Source of the DNA: Symsagittifera roscoffensis
Lineage: Eukaryota; Xenacoelomorpha; Acoela; Convolutidae
Assembly: GCF_963678635.1 (NCBI RefSeq)
Contig: NC_087069.1
Span: 27,826,303 to 27,890,302, forward strand
DNA length: 64,000 nucleotides
Direction: 5' to 3'
Shown here piece after piece: positions 46,986 through 57,003 of this stretch. Position 1 is the stretch's first letter. Each line of letters opens with the position of its first letter. A program made the position numbers and the translations under genes. Below the pieces are notes generated by a model. The model was given only the letters and a program-made list of their open reading frames with translations, searched no databases and was not told the DNA's origin.

Positions 46986-47500
46986 TGTTCCGACTTTCGA
47001 TACGAAAGTAAAGGAATATTTGTGCTCGGGGGTGGGTTTTTTTTTCTTCAGACAAACTTCGACTTTTTAACCAGCCATTTTTGACTGAATTGTTTTATAT
47101 CATTCAAAAGGTATTGTTGTCCTGAGCTCAAATTTGAAAAGATATTTTACCTGTGATCATTTTTCGTGAAAGTATGAGGGTTTAAAGGTTGCCATTTTGG
47201 CCATTTTGACCAATTTGGGACAATTAACGCGCGATATAATTCGCGCTATTAACGCGTAAGCGGAGATTTAATCCGTCTCAGAAATCGTTCCAAATTAGTT
47301 GGAAGAAGCTTATTTGCCATAATTGAATTATTACAAGGAGCGAAATCTATCTTTTTGTACTTTATATGGCGTGTGGGGGATAATTTTCATAAAAAAAATT
47401 CAAATTTTAGAATTTTTTTTTACATTTTTATTACATTTCATTAAACATTAAAAGGCAGTCGGAACATTCAGGGCTTCGCCCTGATACGAGCAGTCTTGTT
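46986..47500 (+). repeat. Palindrome-ended repeat, copy g (515 bp, complete)
   Basis: The best plus-oriented copy: TGTTCCGACTTTCGATACGAAAGT at the left, and GCAGTCGGAACA followed by the hairpin CAGGGCTTCGCCCTG and ATACGAGCAGTCTTGTT at the right. The 10-base inverted ends are TGTTCCGACT and AGTCGGAACA. Confidence 0.85.
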
Positions 47501-47999
47501 ACTCTTTCCTACATTATTAAACATATCCGAAGTTTTTCAACTCTCTAAAAGTTGTCCGATAAATTTGTTAACAATTTTTTGAGCCTGGGTATTAATTTCA
47601 GTTAATCTGGCGAAACCGAAAAAAAGTGATTTTATAAAAAGTTGTCAAAATGGGTTAAAATAGGTTAAAAAATAAATGATGAAAACAACAACTGCCCAGT
47701 TTTTACCCGGATTTGATAAAACGCAAAAGCAATCGCAAAATTTTAGGCCAAAACTTTTTGAATGAAATGAATGGGTCACTTTTGCGGTTTTTTTTTCGCT
47801 CGAAAATTATGCTAAAAATATGGGTTCAGTTACTGGGCCAACCTCTTTTCTTCTTTCTGGGCCAACATTCTTTTCTTCATCAAGTTTTTTGCTTCTTTTT
47901 ATATTACAGCGTAACCAGATTTGTTAAAGAAAAATTTGTTTATCAAAGAAACTGAAAAAGAGCATCACTTATGTTTTCAAATAAAGTTGTTGATTTTAC

Positions 48000-48127
48000 T
48001 CAGGTTGGATATCGTTTTGCTCCTTGGTATGGACTCATTGCTGACCTTTTTTTCCAGAAGAACCAATGCAATGTCGTTAAACACTTTGAATAAATTCAAT
48101 TTCCCCGTACATCTGTCATTCGGCATC
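48000..48127 (-). CDS. Trypsin-like exon with catalytic Asp, T2 array copy 1
   Basis: A 128-bp minus-strand exon: ATTCACAG 3' splice site just before 48127, donor GTAAAA just past 48000. It is open in the phase used by T1's equivalent exon, also 128 bp (62224-62351). It encodes FNDIALVLLE with the catalytic Asp of S1 proteases, then VSNESI...TISNL. Identical length, phase and sites in two paralogues are strong evidence of a real exon. It lies upstream (minus sense) of T2's next exon at 46223. As part of a broken gene it is probably not translated into an enzyme. Confidence 0.7.
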
Positions 48128-48270
48128 CTGTGAATTCAAGCCTACAGAGCTTTTTGTTTTTTTTTTATTTTAAGCAACCATTCCCTATTTTTCGATTTAA
48201 ACGTACACTTTTACGCGTGATGATTAAAACAATCTGAATACATTGCGCAATAACGAATATAAAATAAACA

Positions 48271-48860
48271 AAACTGCTCGTATCAGGGCGAAGCCCTGAA
48301 TGTTCCGACTGCCTTTTAAGGTTTATGGAGCAGCAGTAAAAACAAAAAAGTTAAATGAAATAAAAAAGTAACGGAATATTTGTGCTCGGGGGTGGTTTTT
48401 TTTTTCTTCAGACAAATTTCGACTTTTTAACTAGCCATTTTTGACGGAACTTTTTTTATATCATTCGAAAGCTATTGTTGTCTTGAGCTTATAATCGAAA
48501 CGATATTTCACCTGTGATCATTTTTCGTGAAAGTATGAGGGTTTAAAGGTTGCCATTTTGGCCATTTTGACCAATTTGGGACAATTAACGCGCGATATAA
48601 ATCGCGCTATTAACGCGCAAGCGGAGATTTAATCCGTCTCAGAAATCGTTCCAAATTAGTTGGAAGAAGCTTATTTGCCATAATTGAATTGTTACAAGGG
48701 GCGAAATCTATCTTTTTGTACTTTATATGGCGTGTGGGGGATGATTTTCATAAAAAAATTCAAATTTTAGAATTTTTTTTTACATTTTTATTACATTTCA
48801 TTAAACATTAAAAGGCAGTCGGAACATTCAGGGCTTCGCCCTGATACGAGCAGTCTTGTT
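48271..48860. repeat. Hybrid repeat with about 50-bp inverted ends, copy h
   Basis: The first 90 bases are the right end of the family in minus orientation, fused at about 48362 to a plus-oriented body whose left palindrome is missing. The result has long inverted ends: ACTGCTCGTATCAGGGCG... at 48273 and its complement ending at 48858, both with the GGGCGAAGCCC hairpin. Confidence 0.8.
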
Positions 48861-49360
48861 ACTCTTTCCTACATAATTAAACATATCCGAAGTTTTTCAA
48901 CTCTCTAAAAGTTGTCCGATAAATTTGTTAACAATTTTTTGAGCCTGGGTATTAATTTCAGTTAATCTGGCGAAACCGAAAAAAAGTGATTTTATAAAAA
49001 GTTGTCAAAATGGGTTAAAATAGGTTAAAAAATAAATGATGAAAACAAGAACTGCCCAGTTTTTACCCGGATTTGATAAAACGCAAAAGCAATCGCAAAA
49101 TTTTAGGCCAAAACTTTTTGAATGAAATAAATGGGTCACTTTTGCGGTTTTTTTTTTCGCTCGAAAATTATGCTAAAAATATGGGTTCAGTTACTGGGCC
49201 AACCTCTTTTCTTCTTTCTGGGCCAACATTCTTTTCTTCATCAAGTTTTTTGCTTTTTTTTATATTACAGCGTAACCAGATTTGTTAAAGGTAAATTTGT
49301 TTATCAAAGAAACTGAAAAAGAGCATCACTTATGTTTTCAAATAAAGTTGTTGATTTTAC

Positions 49361-49488
49361 TCAGGTTGGAGATCGTTTTGCTCCTTGGTATGGACTCATT
49401 GCTGACCTTTGTTTCCAGAAGAACCAATGCAATGTCGTTAAACACTTTGAATAAATTCAATTTCCCCGTACATCTGTCATTCGGCATC
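49361..49488 (-). CDS. Trypsin-like exon with catalytic Asp, T2 array copy 2
   Basis: Same 128-bp exon as 48000-48127, same splice sites and open frame. The differences are few, for example TCTCCAACC for TATCCAACC near the donor end and AAAC in place of the AAAAAA run in the middle. Retention of the frame in two array copies means either recent duplication or residual constraint. Confidence 0.65.
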
Positions 49489-49630
49489 CTGTGAATTCAA
49501 GCCTACAGAGCTTTTTTATTTTTTTTTTATTTTAAGCAACCATTCCCTATTTTTCGATTTAAACGTACGGTTTTACGCGTGATGATTAAAACAATCTGAA
49601 TACATTGCGCAATAACGAATATAAAATAAA

Positions 49631-50220
49631 CAAAACTGCTCGTATCAGGGCGAAGCCCTGAATGTTCCGACTGCCTTTTAAGGTTTATGGAGCAGCAGTA
49701 AAAACAAAAAAGTTAAATGAAATAAAAAAGTAACGGAATATTTGTGCTCGGGGGTGGTTTTTTTTTCTTCAGACAAATTTCGACTTTTTAACTAGCCATT
49801 TTTGACGGAACTTTTTTTATATCATTCGAAAGCTATTGTTGTCTTGAGCTTATAATCGAAACGATATTTCACCTGTGATCATTTTTCGTGAAAGTATGAG
49901 GGTTTAAAGGTTGCCATTTTGGCCATTTTGACCAATTTGGGACAATTAACGCGCGATATAAATCGCGCTATTAACGCGCAAGCGGAGATTTAATCCGTCT
50001 CAGAAATCGTTCCAAATTAGTTGGAAGAAGCTTATTTGCCATAATTGAATTGTTACAAGGGGCGAAATCTATCTTTTTGTACTTTATATGGCGTGTGGGG
50101 GATGATTTTCATAAAAAAATTCAAATTTTAGATTTTTTTTTTCATTTTTATTACATTTCATTAAACATTAAAAGGCAGTCGGAACATTCAGGGCTTCGCC
50201 CTGATACGAGCAGTCTTGTT
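49631..50220. repeat. Hybrid repeat with about 50-bp inverted ends, copy i
   Basis: Practically the same as 48271-48860, one array period later, including the fusion point (about 49722). The shared fusion shows that the hybrid arose before the tandem duplication. Confidence 0.8.
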
Positions 50221-50719
50221 ACTCTTTCCTACATAATTAAACATATCCGAAGTTTTTCAACTCTCTAAAAGTTGTCCGAGAAATTTGTTAACAATTTTTT
50301 GAGACTGGGTATTAATTTCAGTTAATCTGGCGAAACCGAAAAAAAGTGATTTTATAAAAAGTTGTCAAAATGGGTTAAAATAGGTTAAAAAATAAATGAT
50401 GAAAACAAGAACTGCCCAGTTTTTACCCGGATTTGATAAAACGCAAAAGCAATCGCAAAATTTTAGGCCAAAACTTTTTGAATGAAATAAATGGGTCACT
50501 TTTGCGGTTTTTTTTTCGCTCGAAAATTATGCTAAAAATATGGGTTCAGTTATTGGGCCAACCTCTTTTCTTCTTTCTGGGCCAACATTCTTTTCTTCGT
50601 CAAGTTTTTTGCTTCTTTTTATATTACAGCGTAACCAGATTTGTTAAAGGTAAATTTGTTTATCAAAGAAACTGAAAAAGAGCATCACTTCTGTTTTCAA
50701 ATAAAGTTCTTGATTTTAC

Positions 50720-50829
50720 CCAGGTTGGAGATCGTTTTGCTCCTTGATATGGACTCATTGCTGACCTTTGTTTCCAGAAGAACCAATGCAATGTCGTTAA
50801 ACACTTTGAATAAATTCAATTTCCCCGTA
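50720..50829 (-). pseudogene. Trypsin-like exon, T2 array copy 3, truncated
   Basis: Third copy of the Asp exon. The donor side is intact (GGGTAAAA), but the sequence leaves the array at 50829, about 18 bases before the 3' splice site, and continues in unrelated GGAAAACCCGCCTCCCCGGGG. It marks the array's right end. Confidence 0.65.
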
Positions 50830-51126
50830 CGGAAAACCCGCCTCCCCGGGGTAAGCTTTTTATGTTTTTTTTTCAAATACAGACAGTACAGTTGAATAAG
50901 AAAGCGTAAATTAGCAGTAAATCTTCTTCCATATATAACTCGTAAATAACTTTTTCACAGTATGGTCATTTTTATACGGATGGTGTATTTCAAGACATGC
51001 TCAGTTTCTTGAAAATTCAAATAAAACTACTTTCATTTAGGTAGTAAATAAGTGCAGTCAGTTTCCAATAGTAATTATTTAAGCCTAGTTTTTTTCGATT
51101 GGTTTTCCGTTTTTTCAACGGAAATT
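50830..51126. other. No gene seen
   Basis: Unique AT-rich spacer between the 1360-bp array and the next repeat cluster. It begins with a short GC-rich stretch containing CCCCGGGG. Confidence 0.4.
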
Positions 51127-52572
51127 GAATTGTAACAAATCAATTATGACAAATAAGCTTCGTTCATCTAATTTGGAACGATTTATAAGACGGATTAAAT
51201 CTCCGCTTACGCGTTAATAGCGCGAATTATATCGCGCGTTAATTGTCCCAAATTGGTAAATATGGCCATCTTTAAACCCTCAGAACTTTACGGAAAAATG
51301 ATCACAGGTGAAATATCTTTTCAAATTTAAGCTCAGGACAACAATACCTTGTGAGTGATAAAAAAAAATTCGTCAAAAATTGCTAGTTAAAAAGTCGAAA
51401 TTTGTCTGAAGAAAAAAAAACCCACCCCGAGCACAAATATTCCGTTATTTTCGAATCGAAAGTCGGAACAACAAGTCTGCTCGTATCAGGGCGAAGCCCT
51501 GAATGTTCCGACTGCCTTTTAAGGTTTATTGAGCAGCAGTAATACATAAAAAAAATGAAATGAAATAAAATAAAATGAAATTTTTTTTTCTAATTTTTGA
51601 AATTTTTTATGAAAATCATCCCCCCACACGCCATATAAAGCGCAAAAAGATATATTTCGTTCCTTATAACAAATCAATTATTGCAAATAAGTTTCGTTCA
51701 ACCAATTTGGAACGATTTATAAGACGGATTAAATCTCCGCTTACGCGTTAACAGCGCGAATTGTATTGCGCGTTAATTGTCCCAAATTGGTCAAAATGGC
51801 CAAAATGGAAACATTTAACCCCTCATAACTTTACAAAAAATGATAACAGATGAAATATCTTTTCAAATTTAAGCTCAGAACAACAATACATTTTGATTGA
51901 TATAAAAAAAATTCCGTCAAAAATGGCTAGTTAAAAAGTCGAAATTTGTCTGAAGAAAAAAAACCCAACCCGAGCACAAATATTCCGTTACTTTCGTATC
52001 GAAAGTCAGAACAACAAGTCTGCTCGTATCAGGGCGAAGCCCTGAATGTTCCGACTGCCTTTTAAGGTTTATTGAGCAGCAGTAATACATAAAAAAAATT
52101 AAATGAAATAAAATAAAATGAAAATTTTTTTTCTAAATTTTGAAATTTTTTATGAAAATCATCCCCCCACACGCCATATAAAGCGCAAAAAGATATATTT
52201 CGTTCCTTGTAACAAATCAATTATTGCAAATAAGTTTCGTTCAACCAATTTGGAACGATTTATAAGACGGATTAAATCTCCGCTTACGCGTTAACAGCGC
52301 GAATTGTATTGCGCGCGAATTGTATTGCGCGTTAATTGTCCCAAATTGGTCAAAATGGCCAAAATGGAAACATTTAACCCCTCATAACTTTACAAAAAAT
52401 GATAACAGATGAAATATCTTTTCAAATTTAAGCTCAGAACAACAATACATTTTGATTGATATAAAAAAATTCCGTCAAAAAATGCTAGTTAAAAAGTCGA
52501 AATTTGTCTGAAGAAAAAAAACCCAACCCGAGCACAAATATTCCGTTACTTTCGTATCAAAAGTCTGAACAA
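51127..52572 (-). repeat. Three palindrome-ended repeats in tandem, copies j, k and l
   Basis: Minus orientation: j 51127-51472 (5' truncated), k 51473-52015 (543 bp) and l 52016-52572 (about 556 bp, lengthened by a 14-base duplication GCGCGAATTGTATT near 52297-52325). k and l are very similar. Each starts AAGTCTGCTCGTATCAGGGCG, carries the GGGCGAAGCCC hairpin, then TGTTCCGACT, and ends with ACTTTCGTATCGAAAGT and GGAACAAC or a variant. Confidence 0.85.
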
Positions 52573-54303
52573 CAATCGCAGAAAAGTTTGCTCTCCTTTG
52601 TACATTTGGGCAGTTTTCTCATAGTGCGTGGAAAACGATGCTCTACAGAACAATTGTTACTTACTCTGACCAAGTTATGCGACTTACGCTAGGAATGACG
52701 TGGTTCAAATTTGACATTTCAAACAGTTCGAATCGCGGCAAAACGAGAAGCAGCGACTAAAAACCGTAGGAAAGCGATTTGAATCATGTGCGCTAAACAG
52801 AGTATCGGAGAGCAATTCGAATCAATTTTAGAATATTCGCGATTGTCAGGAAAACAATCTGAGTTTTTATCCGAGATGGCCTTCTCATAGTGGTTTCAGA
52901 GTATTTTTTGATTAATTGAAGAAAAAAATCAAAATGACCCATTTTTTGGATAAAATTTTTGTTGAGAATTTCGGAGAAAAAATAGCACCATATTAATTCT
53001 GGTGAAATTCTAAGCAACTTTTTTTCTATTCCCTTTTTGTCTAATCTTAACCCAATTTGAGAAAAACGCGTTTGAAAGTTCAAGTTTTGTTCGTTTTGTC
53101 CGGATAATTTAAATCACATTGTATTTAAGTCAGCCTTTATCGATGATTTCTACTTTTGTCTTTTTGAAATTAAGCTTTTTGGGTAATATAAAGCAAAAAG
53201 TTCAGGATCTTTTTAAATCTAAGCAAGAATCTAAGGTAAAATTGCAACTTGATGAAACAATTGACAAAAAAAATTCTTCAAACTATCCCTCCAAACGATA
53301 ATGTAAGCTACAGGATGATGTATTTAGCGTCTCGTTTTCTAATAATCAAATAAATTACTTGGCTCTATTCAATTCGGGTTCCGACGCGTGTTATACGAGC
53401 GCATTCTATTGCACGTTTTTTTGTCACAAATTGGCCGAAATAACAATTTACTGATTACTAAAAATTAAGATTACATGTCAGCTGTTTTTACGCTTGAGCT
53501 CCAGAACACAATATTTCTTTTGGTATTAAAAATTTTTTCAAAAGCGCATAGTTAAAAGGCGTCTAAAATGACTGAATACCGGAATAAAAAGGATCGAACT
53601 ATCACAAAATATTAATTTTAGTTATTGGCACAAAAAATAACCAATGGAAAACCTGTGAAATCAAATTGAACTTCAAAAACGTCCAGTAAGAGTCAAAAAA
53701 CTTAATCGTAAAAATGTTTGATTTCCAACATATGCTCTCTTTGACTCCCCAATTGTGAAAATCAGAAATTACTTTTTTTTTCAATCATAATTGGCATGAT
53801 GAACGTATTGACTTTTTCTTAAATCTCAATTAGAAAAATTATCTATTTAGCCATAACAGCATACAAAATAGTTTTAAAAAAGTATAACTTTGTTTTGCGG
53901 TGAGAGCGGAAAAGAGTCCAGGTAGATAAACTATTGGCTATAGATCTTTAAGTGATTCACACTCTATTAATTTTAGACTGCATAAAACATATTTTTTCAC
54001 ATGAATACCAAATTAGGTTTTTTAAATAAGCTAGAGTCGCCTAAAATTGAGGGCTACTTTTCCTTTTCCCCCACCGCAATTTTAGTAATTTTTCCGTTCA
54101 AGTTGTCGGATTGCAAGGAAATTTGGCTACAGACTACTTAGGCCATTAAAAACATATTTTGTCTTCATACTTAGCCTTGTTAAACCACTCATTACGCCAC
54201 GAAATTGATGCTTATGTGAGGTGGGGGGAAATAAAAAAGAGCCGAAGTTAGATGCTAGAGATCAGATAAATAAAACTTTTTTATTGTGTTGAAAAACTTA
54301 GTC
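52573..54303. other. No gene seen
   Basis: AT-rich. Frames at 52504-52692, 52793-53083 (minus), 53119-53301 and 53602-53784 (minus) have no recognisable domain. The plus-strand one at 53119 ends in a Lys/Ser/Gln-rich stretch with a hydrophobic start and could be an exon, but support is lacking. Confidence 0.35.
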
Positions 54304-54658
54304 ATAATGGAACCAGTTCTAAACTAGTATTTATGAACCAATTATGTTATTGATAGAATATCACTATAAAATATTTATAACTAACCAATCATATTCCATC
54401 TCTAACATTAACACTTATTCTGAAACTACTTTGAATACAGTTGTTCTCCTTCTGGATAAACTCCAAGAGCTAACTCGCATAAACCAGTATACACTAGATC
54501 TATTGAGAATGGGAGATATAAGAGTAAGATTAAGATTGCTTTTAGACTACGAAGTTGCACGAATCTATCCAGCCGAAAATTAGATAGCGTGACGAGCAGA
54601 CGGTATACCTTATCTGAAATTACTCTATGAGTATAACCAATAGGTCATAACTCAATAA
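54304..54658 (+). mobile_element. Solo LTR (347 bp) with 4-bp target duplication
   Basis: LTR 54308-54654, TGGAACCAGTTC...ATAACTCA, flanked by ATAA on both sides (54304-54307 and 54655-54658). It has TATAAAAT near 54364 and TAACCAATCAT after it. It matches the LTR at 30439-30806 along its whole length. A solo LTR results from recombination between the two LTRs of a full element. The 4-bp duplication fits Ty3/gypsy (errantivirus-type) integrases. Confidence 0.9.
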
Positions 54659-56509
54659 CAAATTAATTTCCAAATCAATGTTTAAATGAACCAAAGAGGC
54701 CGTCAAAAATTTTACTCTAGGTGACTGATTCTAACTGGTGATTTTTTGAAAATTTTGTTTCGCGCTTTTCATAGATGTCTCAAAAGTATTTGAGAAGAAA
54801 AATTTATTTACAAACATTACTTGTAAAAATTTATTTTTTAAAAATGAACTCTTGAGAAAGTATTGAAAACGTTTTTTTTCTTCTGTTTGAAAGAGACTAT
54901 GAAAAATTGTTTGCCATTCTTTTAAGAGTAAATTTTTAAAAACAAGTAACTTATTATTTTTTCTAAAAGACTGGTTTTATCCCAGTTTCAAGACTTTTTA
55001 TTCCCTATGATCCATTCAAAAAAAAGTTTGGCTCAACCGTAGTCAAGGAGAAGTTAATTTGATTATGTTGATGCTAATTGTGAAAGAGCCTAACTCGGTT
55101 TTTCGACCTTTATTTTTATCCAGTTCTTTACCTGTGTTTTCCGCGTAATTTTTTTTTTCAAAAAAATGCAAATTGCTCGTCCATTTCATAAAAAAACCTA
55201 ACAATCAAATTTACGAGTGCTGAAATGTTACTAAATCAATTTATTGGCTTGTCTGTAAGTCAAAACACCCTAAAGAGTAAAAATTCCGATGACAAAACTG
55301 AAATAAGTGGAAATAGTTTTTTTTTCAAACAAAGGTTCGATGAAAGCTTTGCCAATATATTACAAAAACTTATGGTTTGGTTTTTAACTTGGTCCAAATT
55401 AAATTCTGAATAACTTCAATGTGGAATATAATCGAACTTTGTGTCAGACATTGATACCAAATTCATGTCAATGATCTATCCTTGGAGAATAAATTTGCCT
55501 TAACGTTGTTTCAGCGTTTTACAGTGACGATTGCTTGAAAGAAACATTAAATTTTTAGGAGGAAAGAAAACTGCAGAGAGAAATTATTACAAAAAATTTT
55601 GGTGGTTGCAGGTGTTTTTAACTTAATTTGTTTTTGTTAAAAATTTACGCTGCGAGCCTGAATTTAAGAAAAGTACTTTTGCTGCTTCCGATATCACAAG
55701 CAATATCATATTTTGCCTCGAATTAATTTCGTTTTTAAGGGAAATATTTATTATTCAAGATACACAGGGGACAACAATAACCTTGTACTTCACTCACTCA
55801 CTCTCGCATAAAAGGTCACCAATTTTGATAATAGTCAAAACAAGTTACGTTTCAGACAATATGAAATGATAATGAACGCTTCATGGTATTTACTCAAAAA
55901 AACGATTTGTTAATAAACATGGTTTTTGCTTAATTAGTCCGTGAATTCTCTTGATGAAAAATTGTTGAAAGAAAAAAAAACGAGTAGACAGTAGCCCGAG
56001 TCCGTCTTCATCATCATTTGTACCCGGCAAAAAAGTCTTTGCAAATGATATATGGCATCCAGTTTTGGTTGAGAAAACAATTTCAAAACATTTTCCGAAC
56101 AATATATCCTTTTTCTACCAATTTATTGTTTCAGTTTTTAGGTCAGTGAATTTGATCAAAAATATTAGCCATCGGCTGTTTTTTTTTCGCTCTTGTGTAT
56201 CGTTTTTTCATTTAAAGCAGCAAGCACAAAATTAATCAAAATATCTAATTAAATTAAGATTTGCCATATTCTGAACAATAGATTTGTTCAAGTTCACCGA
56301 TACTACCAGCAATTTGGTAATAACTATATTCTGGTCAAACTTTAAGCATGGCATTTTTCAGAAACTATTGAGATCTTATTCACACTGAATAGATTTTGTT
56401 AATTGGATGCTATTAAGCTGACTAACTCAACAGAACAGGAAATCGGAACCAAAATTCTCGATGTTTTTTTCTCTTCTACACTTTATTTCAACAATTTATT
56501 GCCCTTCAT
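54659..56509. other. Downstream of T1; one duplicated block
   Basis: Mostly AT-rich sequence without a gene. 55970-56102 resembles 44290-44440 downstream of T2 (shared word groups around TTTGAAATT and ACTGTC(T/C)ACTCG on the minus strand). It includes a minus-strand frame, 55890-56102 (70 codons), that could be a last exon or 3' untranslated sequence. I see no trypsin motif in it. Confidence 0.35.
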
Positions 56510-56999
56510 TTATTTCTGGTAATAATCAGTTAGAAACTGATCTAACCAATTTTTAAGTTTGTTTAGCCGGACGAAATGAGTTCGACCATATTCACTTTTG
56601 CTGCCGTCATCTCCAACAGCCAGTCCATACATGCAAACTGCTTTATCATTCTGATTCGTTGCAAAAAGAGCAGTGCCATAATTAGTACCAGATAATTTTA
56701 TCTTTTCAAGGTCGGAATTGCAAAATTGCTCATTGTAAAAATGTTGACTCGGCATCTCCCAATCAAAATCACAGTTGTTGGATTCTCGAAACTCAATTTC
56801 ATGTTGCGTCGAATAGTCCAGACTAGCATCATTAATTGTTCCAACACTTTTCAAAGTATAATGATTGCCGCAGTTTATGAAAAATGAGCTACATGGTTCG
56901 AGAATTTTGTTTGAAAAGTCAGCTCTTTCGTCCAATTCGAGAAGCGCAATGTGGTTTAGAAGCGTCTGATTGTCATCAGTAATATGCATCAAATCATTT
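56510..56999 (-). CDS. T1 last recognised exon: second trypsin-like domain, catalytic residues lost
   Basis: Minus-strand exon after TTTGTTTGTAG (3' splice site ending at 57000), open to a TAA at 56510, about 163 codons. It begins with NHIALLELDE, where S1 proteases have N-D-I-A-L-L, so the catalytic Asp is His. A Cys-rich middle follows (EPCSSF...CG), then SGTNYGTALF at the position of GDSGGPL, so the catalytic Ser is absent. CMYGLAV and KNWLDQFL form the usual C-terminal strand and helix. The pattern resembles nematode DUF316 trypsin-like proteins. It should bind rather than cut. The frame is intact with no decay, unlike T2. Confidence 0.75.
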
Positions 57000-57003
57000 C
57001 TAC

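Larger units (their letters stand above)
46986..50829. repeat. Tandem array, period 1360 bp, 2.8 copies
   Basis: Equivalent points are 47007, 48367 and 49727, and 47713, 49073 and 50433, all spaced by 1360. Copies 2 and 3 are almost identical; copy 1 differs mainly in its first 250 bases. Each unit joins a palindrome-ended repeat to about 770 bases that carry a 128-bp trypsin exon on the minus strand. Copy 3 stops at 50829, inside that exon. The plus-strand frames repeated at this spacing are antisense to the exon. Confidence 0.9.

Noticed and set aside
47713-50895. Repeated plus-strand frames of 70-84 codons, possible new gene family
   Set aside because: They recur with the 1360-bp array and are antisense to a trypsin exon whose splice sites, length and phase are conserved in T1.
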